The notes beneath the pieces were generated by a model, which was not told the DNA's origin, searched no databases, and saw only the letters and a program-made list of their open reading frames with translations. 64,000 nt of DNA from an uncultured Treponema sp. (GTDB lineage Bacteria; Spirochaetota; Spirochaetia; Treponematales; Treponemataceae). The translations under genes were made by a program, and so were the position numbers. The stretch covers positions 1 to 64,000 of the forward strand of contig CAMVHR010000012.1 in the NCBI GenBank assembly GCA_947167345.1, in the 5' to 3' direction. Below are positions 37,088 to 47,022 of this stretch, piece by piece. Within the stretch, counting starts at the first letter, position 1, and each line of letters begins with the position of its first letter.

Positions 37088-37959
37088 TGGCAAAGGTTTC
37101 ATTTGGGCAAAAATTAAAGTCTCTGTTTGGCATTCATAATAAAGAGGATGCTGATTTTTTTGATGATTTGACGGATATACTTATTGAAGGTGATGTCGGT
37201 GCAAAAACTGCCGTTGAAATTGTAGACAGCTTGCAGTGTAAGTGCAAGGAACAAGGATTGACTGGAAGTAATGCAATTATTTCAGAATTAAAAAAAATGT
37301 TCCTTTCTTATGTAAAAGTTTCTGAACTTATGCCTGAATCTGGAAAAGTTAATGTTTATATGATTTTGGGTGTAAACGGAGTTGGAAAAACTACTTCTGT
37401 TGCTAAAATGGCAAAATTATATGCAGTCCGCGGTATTGATGTTATTATGTCTGCTTCAGATACTTTCAGGGCTGCTGCTGTAGATCAGCTTTCAAAGCAT
37501 GGTGATAATCTTGGCATACGTGTTGTAAAGCATCAGATGGGAAGCGATCCTTCTGCTGTTGTTTTTGATGCTGCAGATGCCTGTAATGCAAAAGGTGGTG
37601 GACTTGTTCTTGCTGATACTGCAGGTCGCCTTCATAATAAAGAAAACCTTGTCAATGAATTAAAAAAAATAGACAGGATAGCTTCTTCTAAAGCTGCGGA
37701 AGGATGTTATAAGAAGATTCTTGTTATTGATGCAACTACGGGACAAAATGCGGTACGACAAGCAGAGGTATTTCATGAGGCTGTTGGAGTGGATGCCATT
37801 GTCCTTACAAAATATGATTCCACTGCAAAGGGTGGAGAGATAATTACTATAGGAAAAGAGCTTGGAATTCCTGTTGTCTATATATGTACAGGGGAAAAGT
37901 ATTCTGATATTGCACCTATGAATGCAGAAAAGTATATTGATGAATACCTTGGATTATAG
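37084..37959 (+). CDS. ftsY: signal recognition particle receptor FtsY
   Basis: MILGVNGVGKTTSVAKMAKLYA...SASDTFRAAAVDQL...LADTAGRLHNKENLVNEL...LTKYDSTAKGGEIITIGKELGIPVVYICTGEK. Confidence 0.96.
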   Translation: MMAKVSFGQKLKSLFGIHNKEDADFFDDLTDILIEGDVGAKTAVEIVDSLQCKCKEQGLTGSNAIISELKKMFLSYVKVSELMPESGKVNVYMILGVNGVGKTTSVAKMAKLYAVRGIDVIMSASDTFRAAAVDQLSKHGDNLGIRVVKHQMGSDPSAVVFDAADACNAKGGGLVLADTAGRLHNKENLVNELKKIDRIASSKAAEGCYKKILVIDATTGQNAVRQAEVFHEAVGVDAIVLTKYDSTAKGGEIITIGKELGIPVVYICTGEKYSDIAPMNAEKYIDEYLGL

Positions 37960-37961
37960 GC

Positions 37962-38879
37962 ATGACATTAGAAGCTGCTGTTCTTTCTTTTTATCTTCTC
38001 TTTCCGGTTCTTACAGATGGTCAAATTTATATTGACCACAAGCTTGGAAATAGAATCCTTTCAGAAAAAGAACGTATACAGCAGATTTCACGTCTGCAGG
38101 ATTTTTTAGCAGGTAAGCGTATTATTGATGATGCTTCGTTGATAATAGATGCGAAGGTTCCCCTTTTGATGAACGAAATTGGAATTGGGGCTGAAGAACT
38201 TTCATTTAAGACTGATGAAGGAAAAATTCATCTATTGGAATTCGGTGTAGAAAAATTTTCTGTTGAGCAGAATTCTGATGCTGGTAAAAATGTAGTATAT
38301 TCTAATAATCGCCAGTTTGTGCAGACTTCTTATGATGAAAGATTTCGCATTTTTGAAAAAACTGTATGGCAGAATGCAGAAAAGTCTTCTGATGTAAAAT
38401 TATTGCAGAGAACTGTGTTTAGTTATGAAGGGGATGATATAACACCATCTTCAGTTTCCTATGAATATCTTACAAAAAATGTAATAGAACAGATTTCTTA
38501 TAATAAAGCGGGGAATCCTGTCCAGATGCATTCTTATTTGCTTCAGGATGGAAAAAGAATTCTGACAAAGTTGCTGTCATATACTTATGATGACAGACAG
38601 AGAATTCTTTCGAAAGAAATAAAATCTTATGGAAGGTTTGTTTCTGATTCTAAAACTGTTTATAGATATACGGCAAAATCTTCCGAACCTGATGTAAAAT
38701 ACTATGAAAAAGGTATTTTGAGAAGTTCTACAATACATGAATCTGATAGTGTTTATAATACAACAACATATTTTGACAACAGATATTCAATAACTGTGAC
38801 TTATCAGAATAAAAAAAGAATAAAGGAAGTTGTTTCTATTAATGGTGTGCGCCAGAGGGCAAGGACTTTTGATGAATAA
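37962..38879 (+). CDS. hypothetical extracytoplasmic protein between ftsY and lol genes
   Basis: Long ORF with hydrophobic N-terminus; C-terminal half rich in YD-repeat-like strands (LSYTYDDRQRILSKEIKSYG). Confidence 0.6.
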   Translation: MTLEAAVLSFYLLFPVLTDGQIYIDHKLGNRILSEKERIQQISRLQDFLAGKRIIDDASLIIDAKVPLLMNEIGIGAEELSFKTDEGKIHLLEFGVEKFSVEQNSDAGKNVVYSNNRQFVQTSYDERFRIFEKTVWQNAEKSSDVKLLQRTVFSYEGDDITPSSVSYEYLTKNVIEQISYNKAGNPVQMHSYLLQDGKRILTKLLSYTYDDRQRILSKEIKSYGRFVSDSKTVYRYTAKSSEPDVKYYEKGILRSSTIHESDSVYNTTTYFDNRYSITVTYQNKKRIKEVVSINGVRQRARTFDE

Positions 38880-40170
38880 AATCTTGTCTTCAATAAAGTG
38901 GATTTATTTTGTTTCCCAGAGATTTAATAAGATTGATACGAAAGGCAGAACTGCAATCACTTCAAAACTTGCTTCTGTAGGTATTGCTTTTGGAGTTATG
39001 GCATTAATTGCTGTAATGAGTGTTATGAATGGTTTTCAGATGGAATTTATAGACGCCATTCTGGAAATAAGTTCTTATCATGTACAAATTTATCCTGATG
39101 CAGATACTTCGCTGACTGTTGAGTCCTGGTGCAGAATTCATCCTCTTGTGCGTAATATTACACCTTTTTACGAAGCTCAAGGTCTAATGGTTGATTCAAA
39201 TTCTGGAATGCAGGCTGCATCTCTGTTACGTGCAGTGCCTGATGACATTTATTTAACAGACAAGGAGTTTTCAAATCAACTTGAGATTGTAAGCGGCTCT
39301 TTTGACATTGAAAATGATGATTCCATTGTAATAGGCTATGATCTTGCTTATAGCCTTCATGCTACAGTAGGAAGTACTGTTAATTTGCTTGCTGTAAGCG
39401 GTTCGACCGATAGTGCTTTGCTTTCTCAAAACAGACAGTTTGTTGTAACGGGAATTTTTTTTGCAAATTATCAGGATATTAATGCAGCTTATGCTTTTGT
39501 AAATTTAAATGTGGCTCAAAAATATTTAGGAAGTAATTTAACTCCTGTGTACGGAGTAAAACTTTCTGATAGCAACAAAGATTCTGTTTTTATTTCTGAA
39601 CTTCATAAGATGTTTTATTCTATTCGTGCAGAAAGCTGGAGAGTATACAATAGTTCCTTTTTTGGTGCTCTAAGAGTTGAAAAAAATGTACTTATGCTTC
39701 TTGTTTTTTTAATATTTGTTGTAGTTGCCGTTAATATTTACAATTCGATGAGACGCATGATATATGAGCGCAGACAGGATATTGCAGTTCTTTCTGCACT
39801 TGGGGCTTCTCGAACTGAATTAAAAATACTTTTTATAATCAAAGGATTTGTAACAGGGTTGAAAGGGGCTGTTATCGGACTTGTTTTGGGAATTTTTCTA
39901 TGCATTAATATGGAGCATTTGTTTAAAATTCTTGCAAGACTTCAATATTATGTAGAATATGTGGTTCTAAAAATTTTTTCACCAGATACATTGAATTATC
40001 TTTATGAAAACCCTATGTTTTCTATTTATGCTGCAATACCTGCTAGAATGGAACTTACCGAAATTGTTTTGATTTTTACTTTTGGGATATTGGCTTCTCT
40101 ATTTTCTTCAATGGCTGCAGAGAGACAGTTGTTGAAACTGACTGTTTCGGAGGTTTTGCATGATGAATGA
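38872..40170 (+). CDS. lipoprotein-releasing ABC transporter permease (LolC/LolE type)
   Basis: SSIKWIYFVSQRFNKIDTKGRTAITSKLASVGIAFGVMALIAVMSVMNGFQ...RQDIAVLSALGASRTELKILFIIKGFVTGLKGAVIG. Confidence 0.9.
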   Translation: MNKILSSIKWIYFVSQRFNKIDTKGRTAITSKLASVGIAFGVMALIAVMSVMNGFQMEFIDAILEISSYHVQIYPDADTSLTVESWCRIHPLVRNITPFYEAQGLMVDSNSGMQAASLLRAVPDDIYLTDKEFSNQLEIVSGSFDIENDDSIVIGYDLAYSLHATVGSTVNLLAVSGSTDSALLSQNRQFVVTGIFFANYQDINAAYAFVNLNVAQKYLGSNLTPVYGVKLSDSNKDSVFISELHKMFYSIRAESWRVYNSSFFGALRVEKNVLMLLVFLIFVVVAVNIYNSMRRMIYERRQDIAVLSALGASRTELKILFIIKGFVTGLKGAVIGLVLGIFLCINMEHLFKILARLQYYVEYVVLKIFSPDTLNYLYENPMFSIYAAIPARMELTEIVLIFTFGILASLFSSMAAERQLLKLTVSEVLHDE

Positions 40171-40843
40171 TCTTGTACATATAGAAAATCTGGAAAAAAC
40201 TTATACTACTGCAGGCGAAAATCTTACTGTTTTAAAAAATCTTTCAATGTCTGTTTCCAGAGGGGAAAAGTGTGTTATCGTTGGAAAAAGTGGGTGTGGA
40301 AAATCTACATTGTTGAACATTATCAGTGGGCTTGACCACGTTACATCAGGAAATGTATTTATTGATGGAAATGATGTTACTGCTATGTCTGAAAATGCCC
40401 TTGCGCTATACCGACAGAAATTTTTAGGTTTGGTCTTTCAATTTCATTATCTTTTAAAAGATTTTACTGCTCTTGAAAATATTTTTTTACCGGCCTATAT
40501 GGCTGGCGTTCCTAAAAAAACTGCTTTAAGAAGAGCCAGAACTTTACTTAATGATGTAGGTTTATCGGACAGGGCTTCTCATTTGCCATCAGAACTTTCT
40601 GGTGGTGAGCGTCAGAGAATTGCTGTTGCCAGAAGCCTTGTTAATAATCCTGAATTGATTCTTGCTGATGAGCCTACTGGAAATCTTGATCCTGCTAATG
40701 CTGCACTCATAGGGGATTTGCTATTTTCTATGGCTGATAAATATAATAAGACTTTAATTTTAGTGACACATGATATGAATATTGCTTCAAAAGGCAGCGT
40801 CCGCTATTTTATACAGAATGGTTCCATTGTGGAGGACTTGTAA
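40160..40843 (+). CDS. lolD: lipoprotein-releasing ABC transporter ATP-binding protein
   Basis: VGKSGCGKSTLLNIISGLD...LSGGERQRIAVARSLVNNPELILADEPTGNLDP. Confidence 0.92.
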   Translation: MMNDLVHIENLEKTYTTAGENLTVLKNLSMSVSRGEKCVIVGKSGCGKSTLLNIISGLDHVTSGNVFIDGNDVTAMSENALALYRQKFLGLVFQFHYLLKDFTALENIFLPAYMAGVPKKTALRRARTLLNDVGLSDRASHLPSELSGGERQRIAVARSLVNNPELILADEPTGNLDPANAALIGDLLFSMADKYNKTLILVTHDMNIASKGSVRYFIQNGSIVEDL

Positions 40844-42159
40844 TGACAGGAAAGTCTTGTTTTCTGTATGCAACACGCCTTTTATTTACTTCAAAGCATA
40901 GTAGTGGCAAAAAAAGTCTTTTAGGAGCTATGATTTGTATAGGTATAAGTCTTGTTCCTCTTATTGCAGTCCTTTGTGTAAGTGACGGTATGATTCAGGG
41001 AATTACAGGTAGAATTATTGGTTTGTCAACACAAGATATTTGCGTAATCCATAATGGGCTTAATGAGTCTACAGCAGATCTAACTGCCTTTGAAAAATAT
41101 GCAGAGGAAATAAAAAAAATAGAGGGGGTGAAGCAGATATTTCTGGAAGTTGATAATACAGCTCTTGTTTCTGCTAATAATTATAGAATGGGTGCTTCTG
41201 TAAGGGCTGTTGAACAAGATATATTTAAAAAAAATCAATCATTCACCAGTTTTTTTTCTCTGATTGAAGGTTCTTTTGATTTAAGTGGAGATCGTAGTGC
41301 CATTGTGTGTCAAAAAATTGCTCAAGATTTATATTTACATGCCGGAGATAAAATTACTTTCATTTCTTCAAATAAATTAAAAAACAATATAATAGTTCCT
41401 AAAACAGCTACTTTTACAGTAACAGGGATTGTTTCTTGCGGATATCAGGAATTAGATGCGCTATGGATTTTTATACCAATAAAGGCAGGCTTTTCTTTTC
41501 TTCCTATGTCATCTTCTGATTTTATTGTAAAAGTACAGACTGATGACAGTTTTTCTCCACAATTGATGAAAACAAAGCATTACATTTCTGATTATGATTA
41601 TTCTGCGGATGTTTATACATGGAATGAATTGAATAAATCTCAGTTTGAAAATTTCTCATCTACAAGAATACTTTTATTGCTTATAATGCTGTTAATAGTT
41701 CTTGTTGCAAGTGTAAATATTAGCTCTGCACTTGTTATGATTGTTTTGGAACGAAGAAAAGAAATTGCTATTTTAAAAAGTATTGGAGGAACCCGTCAAG
41801 GAATTTCTTTTTCTTTTCTAATTATGGGTTTTCTTACTGGGATAGGTGGTCTTACCATTGGTCTTCCTGCCGGTTTGTTTACAGCTATTCACATAAATAA
41901 GATTATTGCCATTTCTGAAAAAATAATTAATTTGTTTACAAAAATATTGTATGTTATAGAAAAAAAGGACCTTTCATCGTATAAATCTATTAGATTGCTT
42001 GATCCTGCCTATTATCTTCAATCAATTCCTGTAACAATTCCCATAAAAGAATTGTTAATAATTGTTGGTGGAACGATATTGATATCGTTTATGGCATCAT
42101 TATTTCCTTCCTTAAAAGCAGGCAAAGAAAAACCCTTGGATACTTTGCGTAAGCTGTAA
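40843..42159 (+). CDS. lipoprotein-releasing ABC transporter permease (LolC/LolE type)
   Basis: FtsX-like permease: LERRKEIAILKSIGGTRQGISFSFLIMGFLTGIGGLTIGLPAG; TAATG overlap with lolD. Confidence 0.9.
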   Translation: MTGKSCFLYATRLLFTSKHSSGKKSLLGAMICIGISLVPLIAVLCVSDGMIQGITGRIIGLSTQDICVIHNGLNESTADLTAFEKYAEEIKKIEGVKQIFLEVDNTALVSANNYRMGASVRAVEQDIFKKNQSFTSFFSLIEGSFDLSGDRSAIVCQKIAQDLYLHAGDKITFISSNKLKNNIIVPKTATFTVTGIVSCGYQELDALWIFIPIKAGFSFLPMSSSDFIVKVQTDDSFSPQLMKTKHYISDYDYSADVYTWNELNKSQFENFSSTRILLLLIMLLIVLVASVNISSALVMIVLERRKEIAILKSIGGTRQGISFSFLIMGFLTGIGGLTIGLPAGLFTAIHINKIIAISEKIINLFTKILYVIEKKDLSSYKSIRLLDPAYYLQSIPVTIPIKELLIIVGGTILISFMASLFPSLKAGKEKPLDTLRKL

Positions 42160-42191
42160 AATATTGTATAATAGATTAAATAGGGGTCTAT

Positions 42192-42713
42192 ATGCTGTGT
42201 GATTTTTGCCATGAACGGGAAGCTAGTATTTTTTTAGAGCAGTTAACTAATAATGGACAGCGAAGAAAAATAAATATATGCATGGAATGTGCTTTAGAAC
42301 GAGGTATAAGTTCTGACCCGAAAAGTATAGAATCGTCAATAGGAGAACTTTTTAAAGAGCTTGCCATTATTACGAAAAGACTTCAGCGTGATAATAATCG
42401 TTTATGTCCTGTTTGTGGTATTAGTATTGGTGAAATACGAAATACAGGACGTGTCGGCTGCCCTGAATGCTACTCAATATTTAAAGATGATATACGTAAA
42501 TATCTTTATTCCAAAAATGTAAAGGGAATGTATACAGGTTCAATGCCTGCACGTCTGTCTAACATGCACTCTGTATTGAATGACAGAATGATTTTGCAGG
42601 ATAAGTTGAATGCGGCTGTGGAAAAAGAAGATTATGAAAAAGCTGCCATGTACAGGGACTATCTGAAAGCTCTTGAAAACAAATCTGTTGCAGATGGAGA
42701 AGCTGATGAGTGA
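42192..42713 (+). CDS. mcsA: McsA-like zinc-finger/UVR-domain protein
   Basis: MLCDFCHEREASIFLEQ...CMECALERG...CPVCGISIGEIRNTGRVGCPECYSIF; C-terminal UVR LNAAVEKEDYEKAAMYRDYLKAL. Confidence 0.88.
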   Translation: MLCDFCHEREASIFLEQLTNNGQRRKINICMECALERGISSDPKSIESSIGELFKELAIITKRLQRDNNRLCPVCGISIGEIRNTGRVGCPECYSIFKDDIRKYLYSKNVKGMYTGSMPARLSNMHSVLNDRMILQDKLNAAVEKEDYEKAAMYRDYLKALENKSVADGEADE

Positions 42714-43809
42714 TTCTGTGAATTCTTCTGTACAAGATGCTTGGTATACTTATAAAGGATTTCAAGATGATGTGATTCTCTCTTCAAGTGTGCAGCTTTC
42801 AAGGAATCTTGCAAATTTTCCTTTCCCTTCAAAACTTCGAGAGAGGGATGGAACTAGGGTCTTGTCGATTGTCTTTGATGCATTTAATAAACTTGATGAC
42901 TCTGAGTTATATCAGGCAATTTCTGTAACAAATCTGGATTCCTTGGGGAGCACGATTTTAAAGGAACGCGGAATTTTTGGCTCTGCTTCAGAAAAAGATA
43001 TTAACGTGGAAAATGCTGGAGTAATTCTTCGTACAGACGGGTATGTTTCCTGCACTGTGAATATAGTTGATCATGTACGAATTTCTTCATTTTCTTCAGG
43101 ATTTGATATCGACAGTGTATTAAAAAAATCACAGGGTGTTGATTCACAGCTGCAGAATTATATTCAGTTTGCAGCAAGCTATGATTTTGGATATCTTACC
43201 TCTTCCGTGATGGAAGCTGGCAGTGGGTTAAAACTTACTCTTCGCTCTCATCTGCCGTCTTTATCCATGCTTGGATGCATAAAAGACATTTCTGAAGAAA
43301 TGTTCAAAGACGGTATTATCTGTTCTGCTCCTTTTGGTTCTGGAGATATTAATACATCTTTAGGTTCATATTATGATTTTTCGTTGCTTAATTGCCAGAA
43401 TGGTTCTGAATTTGATCAGACTGCAACAATAGTGTCTATTGGTAAAAGGCTTGTTGAAAAAGAGCGTTCTGCCCGTAAAGAATGTATGAGTCTCTATCCT
43501 AGTGAAATTCGCAATAAATTGTTCCGTGCACTTGCAGTAGCTCGTTCGAGTCTTTTTATATCTGTACGGGAATCTATTGATATGATTCATAGTGTAAAAT
43601 GGGGATTGGATTTAAATATTATAAAAGGAATATCTGATTCAGAATTGCATGCTTTGTTGTATAGGATTCAGGAAGGTCATCTTGGGTATGTATTAAAGAA
43701 TGGTAATTTTACATTTGAAGAAGATATAAAAAATTCTACAAAAAAAATAGAACGTCTTAGAGCTTTGATTCTTCAGGAATCTTTTGAAGATATAGAGATT
43801 GCTCTTTAA
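42706..43809 (+). CDS. mcsB: McsB-like guanidino-kinase-fold protein, predicted catalytically degenerate
   Basis: VILSSSVQLSRNLANFPFP...FGYLTSSVMEAGSGLKLTLRSHLPSL...WGLDLNIIKGISDSELHALLYRIQEGHL aligns by eye to McsB. Confidence 0.8.
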   Translation: MSDSVNSSVQDAWYTYKGFQDDVILSSSVQLSRNLANFPFPSKLRERDGTRVLSIVFDAFNKLDDSELYQAISVTNLDSLGSTILKERGIFGSASEKDINVENAGVILRTDGYVSCTVNIVDHVRISSFSSGFDIDSVLKKSQGVDSQLQNYIQFAASYDFGYLTSSVMEAGSGLKLTLRSHLPSLSMLGCIKDISEEMFKDGIICSAPFGSGDINTSLGSYYDFSLLNCQNGSEFDQTATIVSIGKRLVEKERSARKECMSLYPSEIRNKLFRALAVARSSLFISVRESIDMIHSVKWGLDLNIIKGISDSELHALLYRIQEGHLGYVLKNGNFTFEEDIKNSTKKIERLRALILQESFEDIEIAL

Positions 43810-43824
43810 AATAAGGAGGCTGAC

Positions 43825-46370
43825 ATGACTAATATGACTTTATCGCCACGTGCACAACGACTTCTTGTTGCACTTGGTCCAGATGAAGCTTTTAAACGTA
43901 TGGACAGACAACTTGAACCTGAGCATGTTTTGCTTGCACTTGCTCGCTCCGGAGATGGATTGGGGTATTTAACTCTTAAAGCTCTTCGGGTAAATATTCT
44001 GACTTTTCAGAGCAGCATCTTTCTGCTGATTCCAATACGATAGAAATGTATGCACTTGAAAATTCTCCTCGTCTTGATGCTGTTATAGATGCGGCTTCTA
44101 TTGAGGCTCAGATTCTTCATTGTGATTATATTGGTACTGAACATTTGCTTCTTGCATGCGTAAAAGAGGCCAAATCTTTGTGCAGTCAGTATTTTTATAA
44201 GGCTGCAATTTCCATAGAGCAGGCACGTTCTTGTGCTGCTGAGGTTGAAAGGAAAGTTCCTTCATCTGCAAAAATGCAGGGGACAGATGGAGATTTTAAA
44301 GAAGGAATGCCTTATATGGCAGATGGAAGTTCTCAAAGAAAAGAAAAGCCTATAAGTTCTTTTCTGGCTCAGTTTAGTCATGATTTGACTCAGGATGCGT
44401 TTGATAATATTTCTGACCCTGTTGTTGGCAGACAAAAAGAAATTGTTCGCTTAATTCAGATTTTGAGCCGGAGAACAAAAAATAATCCTGTTCTTGTAGG
44501 AGAACCTGGTGTTGGCAAGACAGCAATTATTGAAGGTTTTGCTCAATATATTGCACGTGGTGATGTTCCAAAAGATTTGCTTAAAAAGAGGGTTCTATCT
44601 TTAGATCTTGCTGCTATGGTTGCAGGAACTAAATATCGTGGGGAATTTGAAGAGCGTATGAAGCGTCTGATGAAAGAGGTAAAAGACTCTAAAAATCTTA
44701 TTCTGTTTATAGATGAACTTCATACAATGATTGGTGCTGGTGGGCCTGAAGGTGCAATGGATGCAAGCAATATTTTAAAGCCTGCTCTAAGCCGCGGAGA
44801 AATTCAGGTTGTTGGTGCTACAACAACAAAAGAATATAGAAAATATATAGAAAAAGACAGTGCCCTTGCCAGACGTTTCCAGCAAATAAAGGTTGAAGAA
44901 CCTTCTGCTAACGAGACGGAAGAAATCTTGAAAGGGCTGAAGAAAAATTATGAAGATTTTCATAGAGTTGTGTATGATGATGGAGTAATCGAAACTATTG
45001 TAAGATATTCAATGCGTTACATTCCTGAACGTTTTTTACCAGATAAAGCTATTGATATTATGGATGAAGTTGGGGCTGCAAAAAAAATTCAGGAAAATAA
45101 AAAGCCTTCTGAATTTGATGAACTTCAGAAGTCAATAGATTCTCTTTCAGAAGAAAAATGTCTTCTTGTTCAGCAGCAAAACTATGAAAAAGCCGCTATG
45201 GTTCGTGATCGCGTGCAGGAATTACGGCATCGTCTAGATGAATTCAATATAAACTGGAAAAATCGTGAAAATACGGTACGGCAGCATGTTACTGTAGAAG
45301 ATGTAAATTCTATAATAAGCAGTATGACAGGGATTCCTGTTGATAATCTTGACGATGGTGAAACTAAGCGTCTACTGCAAATGGAGAAATATTTACATAA
45401 AGATGTTATTGGTCAGGATGATGCAATTTCGCTGATAAGTGGTGCCGTCAGAAGAAGTAGGGCTGGAGTTTCTTCCCTTAAAAGACCTTTGGGGTCTTTT
45501 ATATTCCTTGGACCTACAGGGGTTGGAAAAACTCAGCTTGCTAAAGCTCTTGCCAAATTTCTATTTGGAACAGAAGAATCTCTTATTCGCGTTGATATGA
45601 GCGATTACATGGAAAAACATAATGCCTCTCGTCTTGTTGGTGCTCCTCCTGGCTATATAGGCTTTGATGAAGGTGGCCTCTTGACTGAGAAAGTAAGGCA
45701 GCATCCGTATTCTGTTGTTTTGCTGGATGAAATTGAAAAAGCTCATCCTGATATATTCAATCTTCTTTTACAAATGCTTGAAGAAGGGGAGCTAAAAGAT
45801 AACCTTGGTCATACTGTTAGCTTTAGAAATACAATGGTAATTATGACAAGTAATGCAGGTGCCAGACAAATTACATCAGAAAGTCGCGTAGGTTTTTCTA
45901 ATTTGGAAGGTGGTCTTTTACCTTATGAAGATATAAAATCCAGTGCAATGGAAGAATTAAAGAGAATAATGTCTCCTGAACTTTTGAATAGGATAGATGA
46001 TGTTATTGTATTTAATGCTTTGAATAAGGAACAAGTAAGTAAAATTCTTGACATTCAACTACAGGAACTGGAGCAACGACTTATAGAGAAGGGGTTGTCT
46101 CTTGTTTTAAAACCTAAGGCTCGTGCTTATATGATTGAAAATGGATATGAACCTTCTATGGGGGCAAGACCAATGCGCCGCCTCATCCAACGGAATATTG
46201 AAGATTCTATAGCAAATTTGCTGCTAAGCGGAAAGAGAGGGGGAAGTAATCAAATTATAATTGATATGGATGCTACAGGAAAAGAAATTACCGTGAAATT
46301 TAAAAAAACACGGCAGTCTTTGGAAGCTTCTGAAACTACAAAAGAACCTTTATTGATTACGCATACTTAA
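43825..46370 (+). CDS. clpC: ATP-dependent Clp protease ATP-binding subunit ClpC, reading frame interrupted near 44004-44007
   Basis: N-domain repeat 1 in ORF 43825..44043; repeat 2, both AAA+ modules (VGEPGVGKTAI, LGPTGVGKTQLAKALA) and UVR region in ORF 44046..46370. One extra T in the TTTT run would join them (VNILTF-SEQHLSADSNTIEMYALENSPRLDAV). Confidence 0.88.
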
Positions 46371-46410
46371 TAGAATGCAATTTATGATTATATGAAACAG
46401 AGGTAAGTAA

Positions 46411-47016
46411 ATGAAAGAATTTTTACAGTATGAAGTTATTCGTAATGATGCTTTGATGCTAGCCCATAAGATCTATCAGGAAGATCATTTTGTACCAGAT
46501 ATTATTTATGCCTCTTTACGTGGAGGTGCATATATGGCAAATGTTCTGAGTGAATATTACAAAGTGGCACTAAAAGATCATAAGCCTGTTCTTTATGCAG
46601 CAGTTGTTGCCCGTTCATATACAAACGTCCACATGCAAGATTCTGTGAGAATTGATGGATGGACTTATTCTCCGGAATATCTTCGTCCTGGTGATAAAAT
46701 TCTTCTGGTTGATGATATTTATGATTCTGGAAGAACATTGAATTATTTGGTAGGTGTTTTGCTTGAAAAAGGCATCCCAAGGGAAAATATAAAAGTTGCT
46801 GTTCATGATTATAAGGTATATACATGGAAACGTCAGCTTCCGATTCAACCTGATTATTATTGCCGAAAATTCCTCATTGAAACCTCTGACCAGAATAACT
46901 GGATAAATTATTGCAGTCATGAAATGGTCGGTCTTACACAAGAAGAGCTTGAAACGAACTATTATAAGCCTTATCCAGAATTAAGAACTGTATTAGAGCC
47001 TATTTTTAAAAAATAA
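46411..47016 (+). CDS. phosphoribosyltransferase-fold protein
   Basis: ILLVDDIYDSGRTLNYLVGVLLEKG PRPP-binding motif; DIIYASLRGGAYMANVLSEYY. Confidence 0.85.
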   Translation: MKEFLQYEVIRNDALMLAHKIYQEDHFVPDIIYASLRGGAYMANVLSEYYKVALKDHKPVLYAAVVARSYTNVHMQDSVRIDGWTYSPEYLRPGDKILLVDDIYDSGRTLNYLVGVLLEKGIPRENIKVAVHDYKVYTWKRQLPIQPDYYCRKFLIETSDQNNWINYCSHEMVGLTQEELETNYYKPYPELRTVLEPIFKK

Positions 47017-47022
47017 ACATAT

